From JBBUAX01 sp964409535 (GTDB lineage: Bacteria; Patescibacteriota; Minisyncoccia; UBA6257; 2-01-FULL-56-20), in assembly GCA_964409535.1 (NCBI GenBank), contig CAYPDQ010000001.1:1-64000 (forward strand): a stretch of 64,000 nucleotides of DNA, given 5' to 3'. This document shows positions 14,763 through 23,019 of this stretch, one piece after another. A model generated the notes under the pieces. It saw only the letters and a list, made by a program, of their open reading frames with translations. It had not been told where the DNA came from and searched no databases. The first letter of the stretch is position 1, and each line of letters begins with the position of its first letter. A program made the translations under genes and the position numbers.

Positions 14763-15576
14763 GAATAAATATAAAATTGGCGGAAGAAAGGCTGTTTTTC
14801 ACCGCAAGCGGGTTTTCCTTTATCTCTTTGCGATCTAAAAGCTTTAGCTCGCCGTCCACCACGCCGTGCGCCTCATAACCGTGTCCCCAAAAGATTTCAA
14901 ACGTGTGGAGGAAGTTTTTGTTCGCTTCCCCTCCAGGCTGATGCTCAAGTAAGGTGACTTCAACTATCCACACCGGTTTTGGCTCCGAGTTCAAAAGTTT
15001 CTTCGCTCCTAGTAAAAGTTCGTATTCGCTTCCCTCAACATCCACAAGTACAAGGATCTTCTGCCCCTTGAATCTCTCGCCAAGAACAGTGTCCAGAGTG
15101 GAGACGGGAACGAGAACCGGCGATTTCACAGAAAGCCCCGCCCAGCCCTTCACGAGGGAAGCACCGGTTCCAAGTCCGTACATCTCCCTTACGCCGATGC
15201 TTTCCCCAAGCGCCAGTTGAAAAATCTCTGCTCTATCGCCCCAGTCGTTCGCAAAAACATTCTTGCACAACACAGCGTTATTCAACGGCATTGGCTCAAA
15301 AGCAACGACGTGCTTCCCCAAAGCCAAAGCGTGTAGCGAATAGTAACCGACGTGCGCGCCGGAGTTAACCACCACCTGAACTTCCTCCGCGAACTTTCGG
15401 AATAGCTTCACATCCCCGGCCTCGTAAGTCCCGTCCCGCATAGCGCGGTTGCCGACGATCTTAAAGCCAAAGGGCGTGGCCCGGGGCTTGGCGTGGAGAA
15501 GACGCCAATCCCGCAGGCGCCGATACACCGTAGCAACGCCTGGGATGCTTTTAACCAACTCTCTGAATTTACCCAT
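14749..15576 (-). CDS. FkbM family methyltransferase
   Basis: 275-residue SAM-dependent methyltransferase. The FkbM signatures are VVNSGAHVGYYSLHALALGKHVVAFEPMP-type (from about 68; note Ser-Gly-Ala-His where Ile-Gly-Ala-N is commoner), SMASTLD-like VSTLDTVL, and LVDVEGSEYELLLGA (about 176-190). The family O-methylates sugars or natural products. In this position it probably methylates a residue of the surface glycan. Overlaps the neighbours by 14 and 8 bases. Confidence 0.87.
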   Translation of the reverse strand: MGKFRELVKSIPGVATVYRRLRDWRLLHAKPRATPFGFKIVGNRAMRDGTYEAGDVKLFRKFAEEVQVVVNSGAHVGYYSLHALALGKHVVAFEPMPLNNAVLCKNVFANDWGDRAEIFQLALGESIGVREMYGLGTGASLVKGWAGLSVKSPVLVPVSTLDTVLGERFKGQKILVLVDVEGSEYELLLGAKKLLNSEPKPVWIVEVTLLEHQPGGEANKNFLHTFEIFWGHGYEAHGVVDGELKLLDRKEIKENPLAVKNSLSSANFIFIHAKS

Positions 15577-16147
15577 TCGCTTTCCGGATAATCATAGCCG
15601 CTTCCTCCAATTTTTTCACAGTAAAGTCCGGTTTCGCGTTGTGCTTTCCATCCTTTCCGCCGTAGCCGCTTCCAACGAGGATCGTCGTGAGACCCGCCCG
15701 CTTGCCCGTCAAAATGTCTTGGGTCGTGTCTCCGATAAGGAAACTCTTGTTCCTGTCTATATGAAAATCCCGAGTGGCCTTCAAAATCATTCCTATGTTC
15801 GGCTTCCGGCAACGACAACGGATGGCGTGGCCCGGCAAGACCGCTTCGGGATAATGCGGACAATAGTAAATTGCGTCTATCCTCGCGCCCTGCTCTCCGA
15901 GCCGCCGGATCATAAGTGCATGTATCTCGTCCAGCTTCTCTTTCTTAAGAATGCCGCGCCCGACTGCGCCCTGGTTGGTGATCACTATCACCAAATATCC
16001 TAAGGAGTTGAACTGCTTTACGGCCGCTGCGGCGCCAGGCAAGAAACGGACGGCTCGCGGATGCAAAATATACTCTCCCGGCCTAAGAACATTCAGCGTC
16101 CCGTCCCTGTCCAAAAAGATTGCTCTATGCTTCTTCCTGTTTTTCAT
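15569..16147 (-). CDS. gmhB: D-glycero-beta/alpha-D-manno-heptose 1,7-bisphosphate 7-phosphatase (HAD-IIIA)
   Basis: 192 residues from MKNRKKHRAIFLDRDGTLN at 16147; a further upstream start would extend it inside the preceding gene. HAD motif I DRDGTLN is at about 13-19, motif II ITNQ near 58, the zinc loop CPHYPEAVLPGHAIRCRCRK (about 96-115; CxH and CxC ligands) and motif III/IV KPNIG...IGDTTQDI. The zinc loop is diagnostic of GmhB against other HAD phosphatases. It removes the 7-phosphate from heptose 1,7-bisphosphate made by HddA, whose gene is one gene upstream. Confidence 0.9.
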   Translation of the reverse strand: MKNRKKHRAIFLDRDGTLNVLRPGEYILHPRAVRFLPGAAAAVKQFNSLGYLVIVITNQGAVGRGILKKEKLDEIHALMIRRLGEQGARIDAIYYCPHYPEAVLPGHAIRCRCRKPNIGMILKATRDFHIDRNKSFLIGDTTQDILTGKRAGLTTILVGSGYGGKDGKHNAKPDFTVKKLEEAAMIIRKANG

Positions 16148-17480
16148 ACGTGACGGGGTAGAGTTCGCCCCGAGAATCCAAAATTGAATACGCCGCAACT
16201 AACCCCATGATAAGCCACAACCAAAGGAGGGTGAACATATCAAAGAAAAACCCGCTAAGGAGAAGCATGAAAAAAGAAATTGCAAGGGCAAGAAACTGCG
16301 GTTCTAAAGTCCGTGCAAGCCGAGTCGCGCCGCGTCCCAGAAAGAAAATAAAATAAAGCCATGCGCCGAATCCCAGCCAGCCGCCGACAAGTCCCGTTTC
16401 CAGATACAGCTCGTGAACCGAGAGCTTATGCTTGTCCATCTCCCCCACCCCCACAACGCCGGCCGGATACCAGAAGTAGTAGGCGGGGCCAAAACCGAGA
16501 GGTGATTTTAGGAAGCGTCTTCCTCCCTCTGACCAGAGTTCAACTTTCTTATCAATCCCAGCCGCGAAAACATCAGATTGGGCAATCCCCCCTCCTCTCG
16601 TTGCAAGAACAATAACCCGCGAGAGGTGCTCATCGTCGAGAAACGGACTTATCAGCCGCGTTGCAATTATGGACTGGGACGGAACGGGAAGAAGTAAGTA
16701 GCCGACCGCAAGCGAAATCATAAGCCCGAAAAACACCGTTCCCAAAAGGCGGGCCTTATCCCAAGACAACTCTTCCCGGATAAACAGAATCCCTGCGACA
16801 AGGAGCGCAAAAGCAGCCGCAAACCACACAGCGCGGGACATCGCCCAGAGGAGAAGCGGCGCCGCAAGAATGGCCGCTCCAAACCACAGCCACCGAACCC
16901 TGCTTCGCTCCCAAAGAAACAGGATAGTTGACGCAACAACGCCCGTGGCAATCCAAGCGGAAAGATAGTTCGGGTCGTTGCCTAAGCCGCGAAGCCGATA
17001 GGCCTGAAGAAAAAATGGCTGCAATGGAAGTATTAGCGCGAACCAAAGAGGCAAGGGCGAGGCCGCAATTGCGGCGAAAATCGGTTTCACAATCTGCGGG
17101 CGTAGAAAGGCGATGTATGCGGCAGCAAGAAAAATAAAAACGCCAACGAGAAGGCGGGCGTACTCTTTTGCGGCTTCGCCGGTGTATTCCAGCCATCCCA
17201 ACCCGGCGAGTGAACTCCCAAGAAGACCAAGAAGCGGCGCTGCGAGAATTACGGCCAGCACTAAACGATAACGCTTCATCTCGGATGTAAATTCCTTGAC
17301 GCGCGGCAAAGACGAACGCAGGAATCCGACCGCAAGTACGCATCCAATTAAAAAAACGAGGACCTCAAAAGGTTCGGGGACAGGAATAGAAAAAGACGTC
17401 CGCGCGCGCCATATGAAACCAAATACGGCAAGCACAAGAAGCACGCTCGCGGCGCCGACGTACTTATTCTGGGGAACCAT
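16125..17480 (-). CDS. O-antigen ligase/polymerase family membrane protein
   Basis: 451 residues starting at ATG 17480 (MVPQNKYVGAASVLL); a longer frame upstream is antisense-type low-complexity and rejected. About 12 hydrophobic segments, with a large extracytoplasmic loop containing SVHELYLETGLVGGWLGFGAW, the usual Wzy_C (O-antigen ligase/WaaL) pattern of a His-x-x-x-Leu-x3-Gly region. It would polymerise glycan repeats or ligate the glycan to its carrier. It overlaps hddA upstream by 17 and gmhB downstream by 23 bases. Confidence 0.85.
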   Translation of the reverse strand: MVPQNKYVGAASVLLVLAVFGFIWRARTSFSIPVPEPFEVLVFLIGCVLAVGFLRSSLPRVKEFTSEMKRYRLVLAVILAAPLLGLLGSSLAGLGWLEYTGEAAKEYARLLVGVFIFLAAAYIAFLRPQIVKPIFAAIAASPLPLWFALILPLQPFFLQAYRLRGLGNDPNYLSAWIATGVVASTILFLWERSRVRWLWFGAAILAAPLLLWAMSRAVWFAAAFALLVAGILFIREELSWDKARLLGTVFFGLMISLAVGYLLLPVPSQSIIATRLISPFLDDEHLSRVIVLATRGGGIAQSDVFAAGIDKKVELWSEGGRRFLKSPLGFGPAYYFWYPAGVVGVGEMDKHKLSVHELYLETGLVGGWLGFGAWLYFIFFLGRGATRLARTLEPQFLALAISFFMLLLSGFFFDMFTLLWLWLIMGLVAAYSILDSRGELYPVTYEKQEEA

Positions 17481-18456
17481 TTTGGCGATAAATGATTTGG
17501 CTGCCGCCCGTTTCAAACTTGACCGGCACGAAGATCGAGCCGCGCAAAGCCTCGTGGACTCCGGGCCGCTTCTCCGGCGGGACAAAAAGGAGCATAAACC
17601 CGCCGCCGCCCGCGCCCAGGAGTTTGCCGCCAACCGCGCCAGCTCTCCGGGCGGCTTCGTACATATCATCAATCTGGGAATTGCTGATCTTATCGGTCAA
17701 TCCCCGCTTCAGTATCCACGCCTCATGTAACAATTTCCCCAAATCGGTCAAGTCTCTCCCAGATTGCAGGATATTGACCGCTTCGTCCACCATCCCGTGC
17801 ATCGTCCGTAACTCACTTTCTTTTTGGTAAGAAGCTTTGATCTGCTCGCCAGCTATCTCGGAGGCGGTCCTCGCAAAGCCGGTGAATACGAGCATCAAGT
17901 TATCCTGGAACTCCTCCAAGCGAGGGTCGGGAAGAATGATCGGTTGAACTCCAAAGCCGTTGCCGCCGAAAGTGAATTTATTCAGCCCGCCGAACGCAGC
18001 CGCAAGCTGGTCCTGGGAGCCGACGTTCTCCTTAATCAGATTCTGTTCAATGTACATAGCATCTGTGGCCAATTTCATCTTGGTCACGGCTTTACCCGTC
18101 AGCGCGTAAAGCGCATGCAGAAGTCCAACGGTAAAAGAGGAACTGGAGCCCATCCCGGAACGGGCGGGGAGGTCCGCGACGTTGTGGATCTCAATCCCAT
18201 CTTCAAGTTTCAGATGTTTAAGGGTCTCCCGAACAGCAGGGTGTTCGATTTCACTATAGTCGTTGACGCTCTCTATCTTTGACCAAACGATGCGATGCTT
18301 TACTGGAAAAAACGGCGGGTAGCGCCGTACTATTAAATAGCAATATTTATCGATTGTGGTGGACAGAGTCGCGCCGCCATTCTTTTCATACCAAACCGGG
18401 TAGTCAGTGCCGCCGCCAAAAAACGATATCCGAAACGGTGTCCTGCTGGTGATCAT
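17464..18456 (-). CDS. hddA: D-glycero-alpha-D-manno-heptose 7-phosphate 1-kinase (GHMP kinase)
   Basis: 330-residue GHMP kinase. RTPFRISFFGGGTDYP at 5-20 is the hallmark of the HddA subgroup; the ATP loop DLPARSGMGSSSSFTVGLLHAL lies at about 95-116; the C-terminal glycine motif VGGKLLGAGGGGFMLLF at about 275-291. It would phosphorylate heptose 7-phosphate at C1. Together with gmhA (38430), gmhB (15569) and the nucleotidyltransferase (11779) it gives the four steps from sedoheptulose 7-phosphate to GDP-heptose. Fucokinase-like GHMP proteins share this fold but not usually the N-terminal motif. Confidence 0.88.
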   Translation of the reverse strand: MITSRTPFRISFFGGGTDYPVWYEKNGGATLSTTIDKYCYLIVRRYPPFFPVKHRIVWSKIESVNDYSEIEHPAVRETLKHLKLEDGIEIHNVADLPARSGMGSSSSFTVGLLHALYALTGKAVTKMKLATDAMYIEQNLIKENVGSQDQLAAAFGGLNKFTFGGNGFGVQPIILPDPRLEEFQDNLMLVFTGFARTASEIAGEQIKASYQKESELRTMHGMVDEAVNILQSGRDLTDLGKLLHEAWILKRGLTDKISNSQIDDMYEAARRAGAVGGKLLGAGGGGFMLLFVPPEKRPGVHEALRGSIFVPVKFETGGSQIIYRQNGSPE

Positions 18457-19346
18457 GGTTTAAGTTTTCTTATCTTTTCACGGTACTCCGCGACCAAGAC
18501 GTCGTCGTACTCTCGCAGGGCTTGCCCCTCCGCGTGGGAGCGGCCGAAACTCGCCGCAAGCGGGAGCCCCCAAGCAAGATAACCCCCGGAATTGAAGTTG
18601 AAAGAGAATTGCAAAAGAGCAGCGTTGGTCATTTTCTCCTTCGGAAACCTTGGGGTGAGGCGCATATATACATTTTTCTTAACACACATATTGCCTTCCG
18701 GGAACATCAGGCCGGTGCGCCGCCAGTAAGAAAGCCATTCTTCTTTCTGCGGTATTCCCCGCTTTCTGAACGAACCGAGCAGAACCCTAAGCCGCGACCA
18801 CGTCAACTTGCCCAGTAAACTTCGCAAACGTTTTAACGCCGACGTACGGCGCCAGTCAATCTTTGCTATAAAAGTGTTTATGGGTTTCGTTCGCAAGCCG
18901 TACTGTTCGTCCTTCAAAAAACTGGCGTAAGCGTAGTGCGGTCCCAAGAGCTTCCCATCCTCGCTCATATTGAAGGGAATGCCCCAAACGAGGGAGACCT
19001 CCGGTTGCTCCCGGAAGGTCTCTATGCAGCGCACGAACCAGTCCCTCCGTAGATACCCGTCCTGGCCGCAGAGCAAAAGTATATACTCCCCTTTTGCCAA
19101 AGACAACGCCTTGTCCAAAGCGTGCCATTGGCCCTTGTCCGCCTCGGAGCGAAGGGTTATGTTCTTATACTTCGCTGCGTATTCTTTCACAATGTCCACG
19201 GTATTGTCGGTGGAAGCGCCGTCCATGACGATCAGCTCCCACCAAGGATACGTCTGCGCGATGACGCTTTCGACCGTCTCTCGAATAAAGCGGCTGTCGT
19301 TCCGGACGGCGCAGAGAACCGAAATGAGAGGCGGCTTCGGCTTCAT
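18453..19346 (-). CDS. Glycosyltransferase family 2
   Basis: 297 residues. LISVLCAVRNDSRFIRETVE (about 7-26), VMDGASTDNTVDIV (about 39-52) and LLLCGQDGYLRRD (about 89-101; the usual DxD metal motif reads GQDG here, so the first acidic residue is replaced). It resembles WcaA/family 2 enzymes that begin SVVT..N....L..TI.S. ATGA overlaps with both neighbours. Acceptor and donor unknown. Confidence 0.88.
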   Translation of the reverse strand: MKPKPPLISVLCAVRNDSRFIRETVESVIAQTYPWWELIVMDGASTDNTVDIVKEYAAKYKNITLRSEADKGQWHALDKALSLAKGEYILLLCGQDGYLRRDWFVRCIETFREQPEVSLVWGIPFNMSEDGKLLGPHYAYASFLKDEQYGLRTKPINTFIAKIDWRRTSALKRLRSLLGKLTWSRLRVLLGSFRKRGIPQKEEWLSYWRRTGLMFPEGNMCVKKNVYMRLTPRFPKEKMTNAALLQFSFNFNSGGYLAWGLPLAASFGRSHAEGQALREYDDVLVAEYREKIRKLKP

Positions 19347-20236
19347 GAGGGAGAAAAATCTCTCACGGTTTTTCGTATCCCAGTTCTCAAGTCCGTCACC
19401 GGCCGCCAGTCAAGTTCCTTCCGTATCTTCCGGATGTCCGCGTAAGGCGCGGGAAGAAGTCGTCCGCGCGCACTGTTTTTAAAATCCTTAATGTATTCTT
19501 CTTTCGCTCCCATCTCTTTACACACCGTCATCGCTATATCTCGTGCTGCAGAAAGCTTGCCAGAGCCAACATTATACGCCGCTATGCCCTTCCCGCGTGA
19601 GACAGCCAATGAGATTGCGCGGGCCACTTCGCCGACGTAAACGAAGTCACCTTGAGCTAAGGGGTTTCTGAGACGAAGTGGGATTCCAGCATTCACGGAA
19701 CGCATAATGTGTGGGATGAGCGCTCCCGATCGCTGACCGGGGCCGTAGGGATTGAAGGGGCGCAGCCAGATAAAATCCATCTCTTTCTCGCGCGCGAGCG
19801 CTTCGCCCATAAAGCGCAGGGATTGCTTCGCCGCCACGATCGCGCTCGTTGGCTCTACGCATATGTCGTCCGGAATCCGGCCGGTATGTTCGCCCCACTC
19901 CCAGCCGGTTCCCGCCGTAATTATTTTCTTACAGCCGGCTTCCGCAAGTGCGGAGAAAAGGGTGATCCCGTTCTCAAGATTTTTCACGCAGAGAGAATAG
20001 GAAAAGTCAGGAATCCCCCCCCAGGCGAGGTGCACCGCCGCCTCCGGCTTGAATTTCTTGAGCTGGTTTTTCCATCTCGGAATGTCCGCCAAGCCGCCTC
20101 TTATGAAATCCACGCCGCGCTCCCTGGGATGTTTTCTTCTGGATAAAACAAGGAGGTGGTGCTTCCTTTTTTTGAGCTCTTCAACTGTATGGCTACCAAT
20201 AAACCCCGTCCCGCCGGTGACGAATATCCTCATCAA
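19343..20236 (-). CDS. NAD-dependent epimerase/dehydratase family protein lacking the catalytic tyrosine
   Basis: 297 residues. The NAD fold TGGTGFIGSH is at 7-16 and the C-terminal DWRPVTDLRTGIRKTV is typical of sugar epimerases. At the active site the expected YxxxK reads IVAAK (in PTSAIVAAKQSLRF, about 129-142): the lysine is kept but the tyrosine is isoleucine. The usual SSA/V-YG strand reads GTGWEWGEH. It may act as a non-canonical epimerase, a reductase, or a binding subunit. Overlaps its neighbours by 4 bases each. Confidence 0.8.
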   Translation of the reverse strand: MMRIFVTGGTGFIGSHTVEELKKRKHHLLVLSRRKHPRERGVDFIRGGLADIPRWKNQLKKFKPEAAVHLAWGGIPDFSYSLCVKNLENGITLFSALAEAGCKKIITAGTGWEWGEHTGRIPDDICVEPTSAIVAAKQSLRFMGEALAREKEMDFIWLRPFNPYGPGQRSGALIPHIMRSVNAGIPLRLRNPLAQGDFVYVGEVARAISLAVSRGKGIAAYNVGSGKLSAARDIAMTVCKEMGAKEEYIKDFKNSARGRLLPAPYADIRKIRKELDWRPVTDLRTGIRKTVRDFSPS

Positions 20237-21168
20237 ATGTTCGCAAACTGGGTTTTCTTCAAAATCTGATAGCCCCGGATCAGTTCCGCTATGCCATCTT
20301 GCAAAGAAACCTGTGGCTTGAAGCCGGTCTTTTCTATTTTCTCATTGCTCACAATATAGTTGCGCTTGTCCGGGTCCTCGCCGATGGGCGACTCCAGGAA
20401 CACGAACTGCGGCAGCTGCTTCTTAATCTCCGCGCACAACTCCAGCTTGCTTAAGTTGGCGTCGGAGAGACCGACGTTATACGCCTCGTTCTTCATCTTC
20501 TCAAAATCCTCCATCGCGTGTATAAAAACCCGCGCCACGTCCCGCACGTGGATATAGTTGCGCTTGAAATGCCCTTCAAAAACTATGACCGCCCGGTCGT
20601 AGACCGCCCGATGGACGAAGTCGTTGACCAGTAGGTCCAGGCGCGGCCGAGGACTGATGCCGAAGACGGTCGCCAACCGGAAAATGACCGCGTCGCCGGC
20701 GGCAAGCAATTTCTTTTCCGCCTCCACTTTCAGCTTCCCGTAAAGGGATATGGGATCAAGCGGCGTCGTCTCGTCGCACATACTCACTCCTTCCGCCATC
20801 CGGCCGTAGCCGCTGTTCGTGTTCGGGAAAATAATCTTCTGGCCGGGAGAGCGCAATCGCAGGATCATCTCCACCGCTTCCAGGTTCACCGTCCGGGCCG
20901 CGACTGGATCCTTGTCGCAAAGCGGCGCGCCGACCAAGGCCGCCAAAGGAATTATGAAGTCCTTCTCGGCCAGATGCTTCTTAATAAGCTCCTCGTCCCT
21001 CGCGTCGCCACGAACTACAGTCAAAGTCGGGAAATAGCAAACGTCTAAAAGCGGTGTCTGACCGTAAAGGAAACTATCTATAACCGTTACCTCGTGACTT
21101 GCGCGCAGGAGTTCCGATACGAGAATCGAGCCGATATAACCCGCTCCGCCAGTGACTAAAATTTTCAC
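20233..21168 (-). CDS. NAD-dependent sugar epimerase/dehydratase
   Basis: 311 residues, first gene of the minus-strand run. GGAGYIGSILV at 7-17 binds NAD; the strand NTNSGYG (about 115-121) and YGKLK (about 141-145) give the catalytic Tyr-Lys pair. The middle carries VRGDARDEELIKKHL and HVRDVARVFIHAMED. Similar proteins are annotated SDR family nucleotide-sugar epimerases. It is divergent from the radical SAM gene with a 103-base spacer that must hold its promoter. Confidence 0.88.
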   Translation of the reverse strand: MKILVTGGAGYIGSILVSELLRASHEVTVIDSFLYGQTPLLDVCYFPTLTVVRGDARDEELIKKHLAEKDFIIPLAALVGAPLCDKDPVAARTVNLEAVEMILRLRSPGQKIIFPNTNSGYGRMAEGVSMCDETTPLDPISLYGKLKVEAEKKLLAAGDAVIFRLATVFGISPRPRLDLLVNDFVHRAVYDRAVIVFEGHFKRNYIHVRDVARVFIHAMEDFEKMKNEAYNVGLSDANLSKLELCAEIKKQLPQFVFLESPIGEDPDKRNYIVSNEKIEKTGFKPQVSLQDGIAELIRGYQILKKTQFANI

Positions 21169-21189
21169 AGTGTCTCATTTTACAAGGAA

Positions 21190-21218
21190 TTGACGCAAAA
21201 GTAAACATCTTTTATGCT
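21190..21218 (+). promoter_or_regulatory. Promoter of the radical SAM gene
   Basis: TTGACG (21190-21195), exactly 17 bases, TATGCT (21213-21218). A strong ribosome binding site GAGGAGG (21259-21265) precedes the ATG at 21272 by 6 bases. This is the best canonical promoter plus Shine-Dalgarno set in the window. Confidence 0.6.
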
Positions 21219-21271
21219 CCAACATAGCACGTGCCCAGCGGCACGAACATAACTCACCGAGGAGGCAGACA

Positions 21272-22957
21272 ATGAACGTTGCTATGGTTTACCCGTTAGT
21301 GTCTCCGTCGTCACCTCAAAGGAACTGCGCGCTCTCCGTCATTTATCCTGGCAGAGCGGCGGAGGACGCTGGCCATGAAGTGACGTTCTGGGACGCCCGT
21401 CTGGATGAAGAAGACGAGCTCTGGGCGAACGTGCGTCACGCCGACGTGGTCGCGATCAGTTCCCTCTCCGGCTTTCAACTCGGCGAAGCCATTCGCATCG
21501 CCAAGGAATGCCGGTGGCGATCCCCCCTAAAGCCGATCATCTGGGGTGGAGTACATGTCACCTTCCAGCCGGTCCAGTCATTGCAGGAGGACTTCGTCGA
21601 CTTCGTGGTGATCGGCGAGGGCGAACTGCGCTTTCCGAAGTTACTCTCGGCCATAGCAAGCGGCCGCGGCTTCGGAGAGATCGACGGCATCGGTTACAAG
21701 CGAACCAGTGTCGGCTTTGCTCCCCATCCGGAAGAACCCTCGGCTTTCGAACCGCAGGAGAATGCGGTCTCGGGGGTCAAACTCCGAGTTCTCTCCACCG
21801 GAAGGGAAATCATCGAGATGTACGACCCGGACGGCGTATACGAAAACGGCATCGCCGCCCGGAAGAGGGGCCTCTCCTTGGATCTCAAGACCCAGTACGT
21901 CCATCCGGTCTCACCGCAGACGGCGCGTTTGTTCAAGGCAGCGGCGGAACGGAACGAGGTAATGCTCCAGACCTCGCGGGGTTGCAACTGGTCTCCGACC
22001 AGCTGTGAGTTCTGCTCGGTTGCGGGGCAGTACACCCAGACCGACCCCAAGACCGGCAAGAACACGTCCGTCTACCGCTACATCCCCTACGAACTCCTGG
22101 AGCAGGACATCCTCGCCGTCTACAAGCTCCAGCCGTTCACCTTCCTGGAACTGGAAGATGAGAACTCCTCTTGGTTCCTGAAGGACTGGCGCTACGCCGA
22201 ATTGCTTCACAAGCTCGGGGTGCAGTACCACCTCCATCTCCGGAGCGACCAGCTCCAAAAGGAGGAGGTGATCGCCAAGCTCGCCGAGACCGGATGCATC
22301 CGGATCCACGCGGGTATGGAGAGCGGGAACGACCAGACGCTTTCGCTCATGCGCAAGAACGAGGCGGTCCAGGACCACTATGTAGCCGCGCGGCTTCTTG
22401 CCAAATACGGCATCGGGCTGATCGCCACCTGGATCGTCGGAAACCCCGGCGAATCCGTGGAGTCGACCTTCGATACGCTTCGCGTGTCGGAGGAGATCCG
22501 CAGGATCTTCCCCCCGACCAAAAGCCGAGCAACGGTCTACATCCTCATGCCCCTGCCCGGCACGATCGCTTTCGAACGGGCGAAGCGCGAAGGGTGGCCC
22601 CTGCCTGCCAGCATGCAGGGATGGACCGAGATGTCTGCCGCCTACAACCCGAAGCTGCCGGCGTGGATAAACAACCTTTATTTCATCGCCGGATTCCATC
22701 ACAACCGCTACCACAAAGCCCGCCAGAACTGGCCCGGCTGGTGGCGACTCCTCATCCTGCCCTTCGAACTTGTCATCGAGTGGCGGTGGTACCTCGGCGT
22801 CACCCGCCGGAGCCGCCGCTACTTCTCCTACTTTCGCCTGGAGTACTGGTGCATCACCAAGTTGCTAAGGTGGCGCAGCCGCAAATCGGTAGGAGAGGGA
22901 CAGGGTCAGGTACCCAAGCTCTTGGAGCGGTTGATCCCCGGCCTCGCCGGACACTGA
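21272..22957 (+). CDS. B12-binding-domain radical SAM protein
   Basis: 561 residues. An N-terminal cobalamin-binding-like domain (about 1-130; IIWGGVHVTFQP and VVIGEGELRFPKLL are typical) precedes a radical SAM domain. The cluster cysteines are in TSRGCNWSPTSCEFCS (about 235-249) with CX6CX2C spacing instead of CX3CX2C. HAGMESGNDQTLSLMRK and TWIVGNPGESVESTFDTLR follow (family motifs). The C-terminus is basic and aromatic-rich. This class methylates or rearranges unactivated carbons, for example in lipids and glycans; substrate unknown. It has its own promoter, a strong Shine-Dalgarno, a strong terminator, and different codon style from neighbours (GC-rich third positions), suggesting acquisition from a different lineage. 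Confidence 0.87.
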   Translation: MNVAMVYPLVSPSSPQRNCALSVIYPGRAAEDAGHEVTFWDARLDEEDELWANVRHADVVAISSLSGFQLGEAIRIAKECRWRSPLKPIIWGGVHVTFQPVQSLQEDFVDFVVIGEGELRFPKLLSAIASGRGFGEIDGIGYKRTSVGFAPHPEEPSAFEPQENAVSGVKLRVLSTGREIIEMYDPDGVYENGIAARKRGLSLDLKTQYVHPVSPQTARLFKAAAERNEVMLQTSRGCNWSPTSCEFCSVAGQYTQTDPKTGKNTSVYRYIPYELLEQDILAVYKLQPFTFLELEDENSSWFLKDWRYAELLHKLGVQYHLHLRSDQLQKEEVIAKLAETGCIRIHAGMESGNDQTLSLMRKNEAVQDHYVAARLLAKYGIGLIATWIVGNPGESVESTFDTLRVSEEIRRIFPPTKSRATVYILMPLPGTIAFERAKREGWPLPASMQGWTEMSAAYNPKLPAWINNLYFIAGFHHNRYHKARQNWPGWWRLLILPFELVIEWRWYLGVTRRSRRYFSYFRLEYWCITKLLRWRSRKSVGEGQGQVPKLLERLIPGLAGH

Positions 22958-22985
22958 TCAACTCCTACGGGAGACGGTAGTCAAC

Positions 22986-23019
22986 AGCCCTGCTCACCGT
23001 GAGCAGGGCTACTTTTATT
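22986..23019 (+). terminator. Rho-independent terminator of the radical SAM gene
   Basis: AGCCCTGCTCAC (22986-22997) pairs perfectly with GTGAGCAGGGCT (22999-23010), followed by ACTTTTATT. It lies 29 bases after the stop and reaches the 3' end of the convergent methyltransferase gene. Confidence 0.85.
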
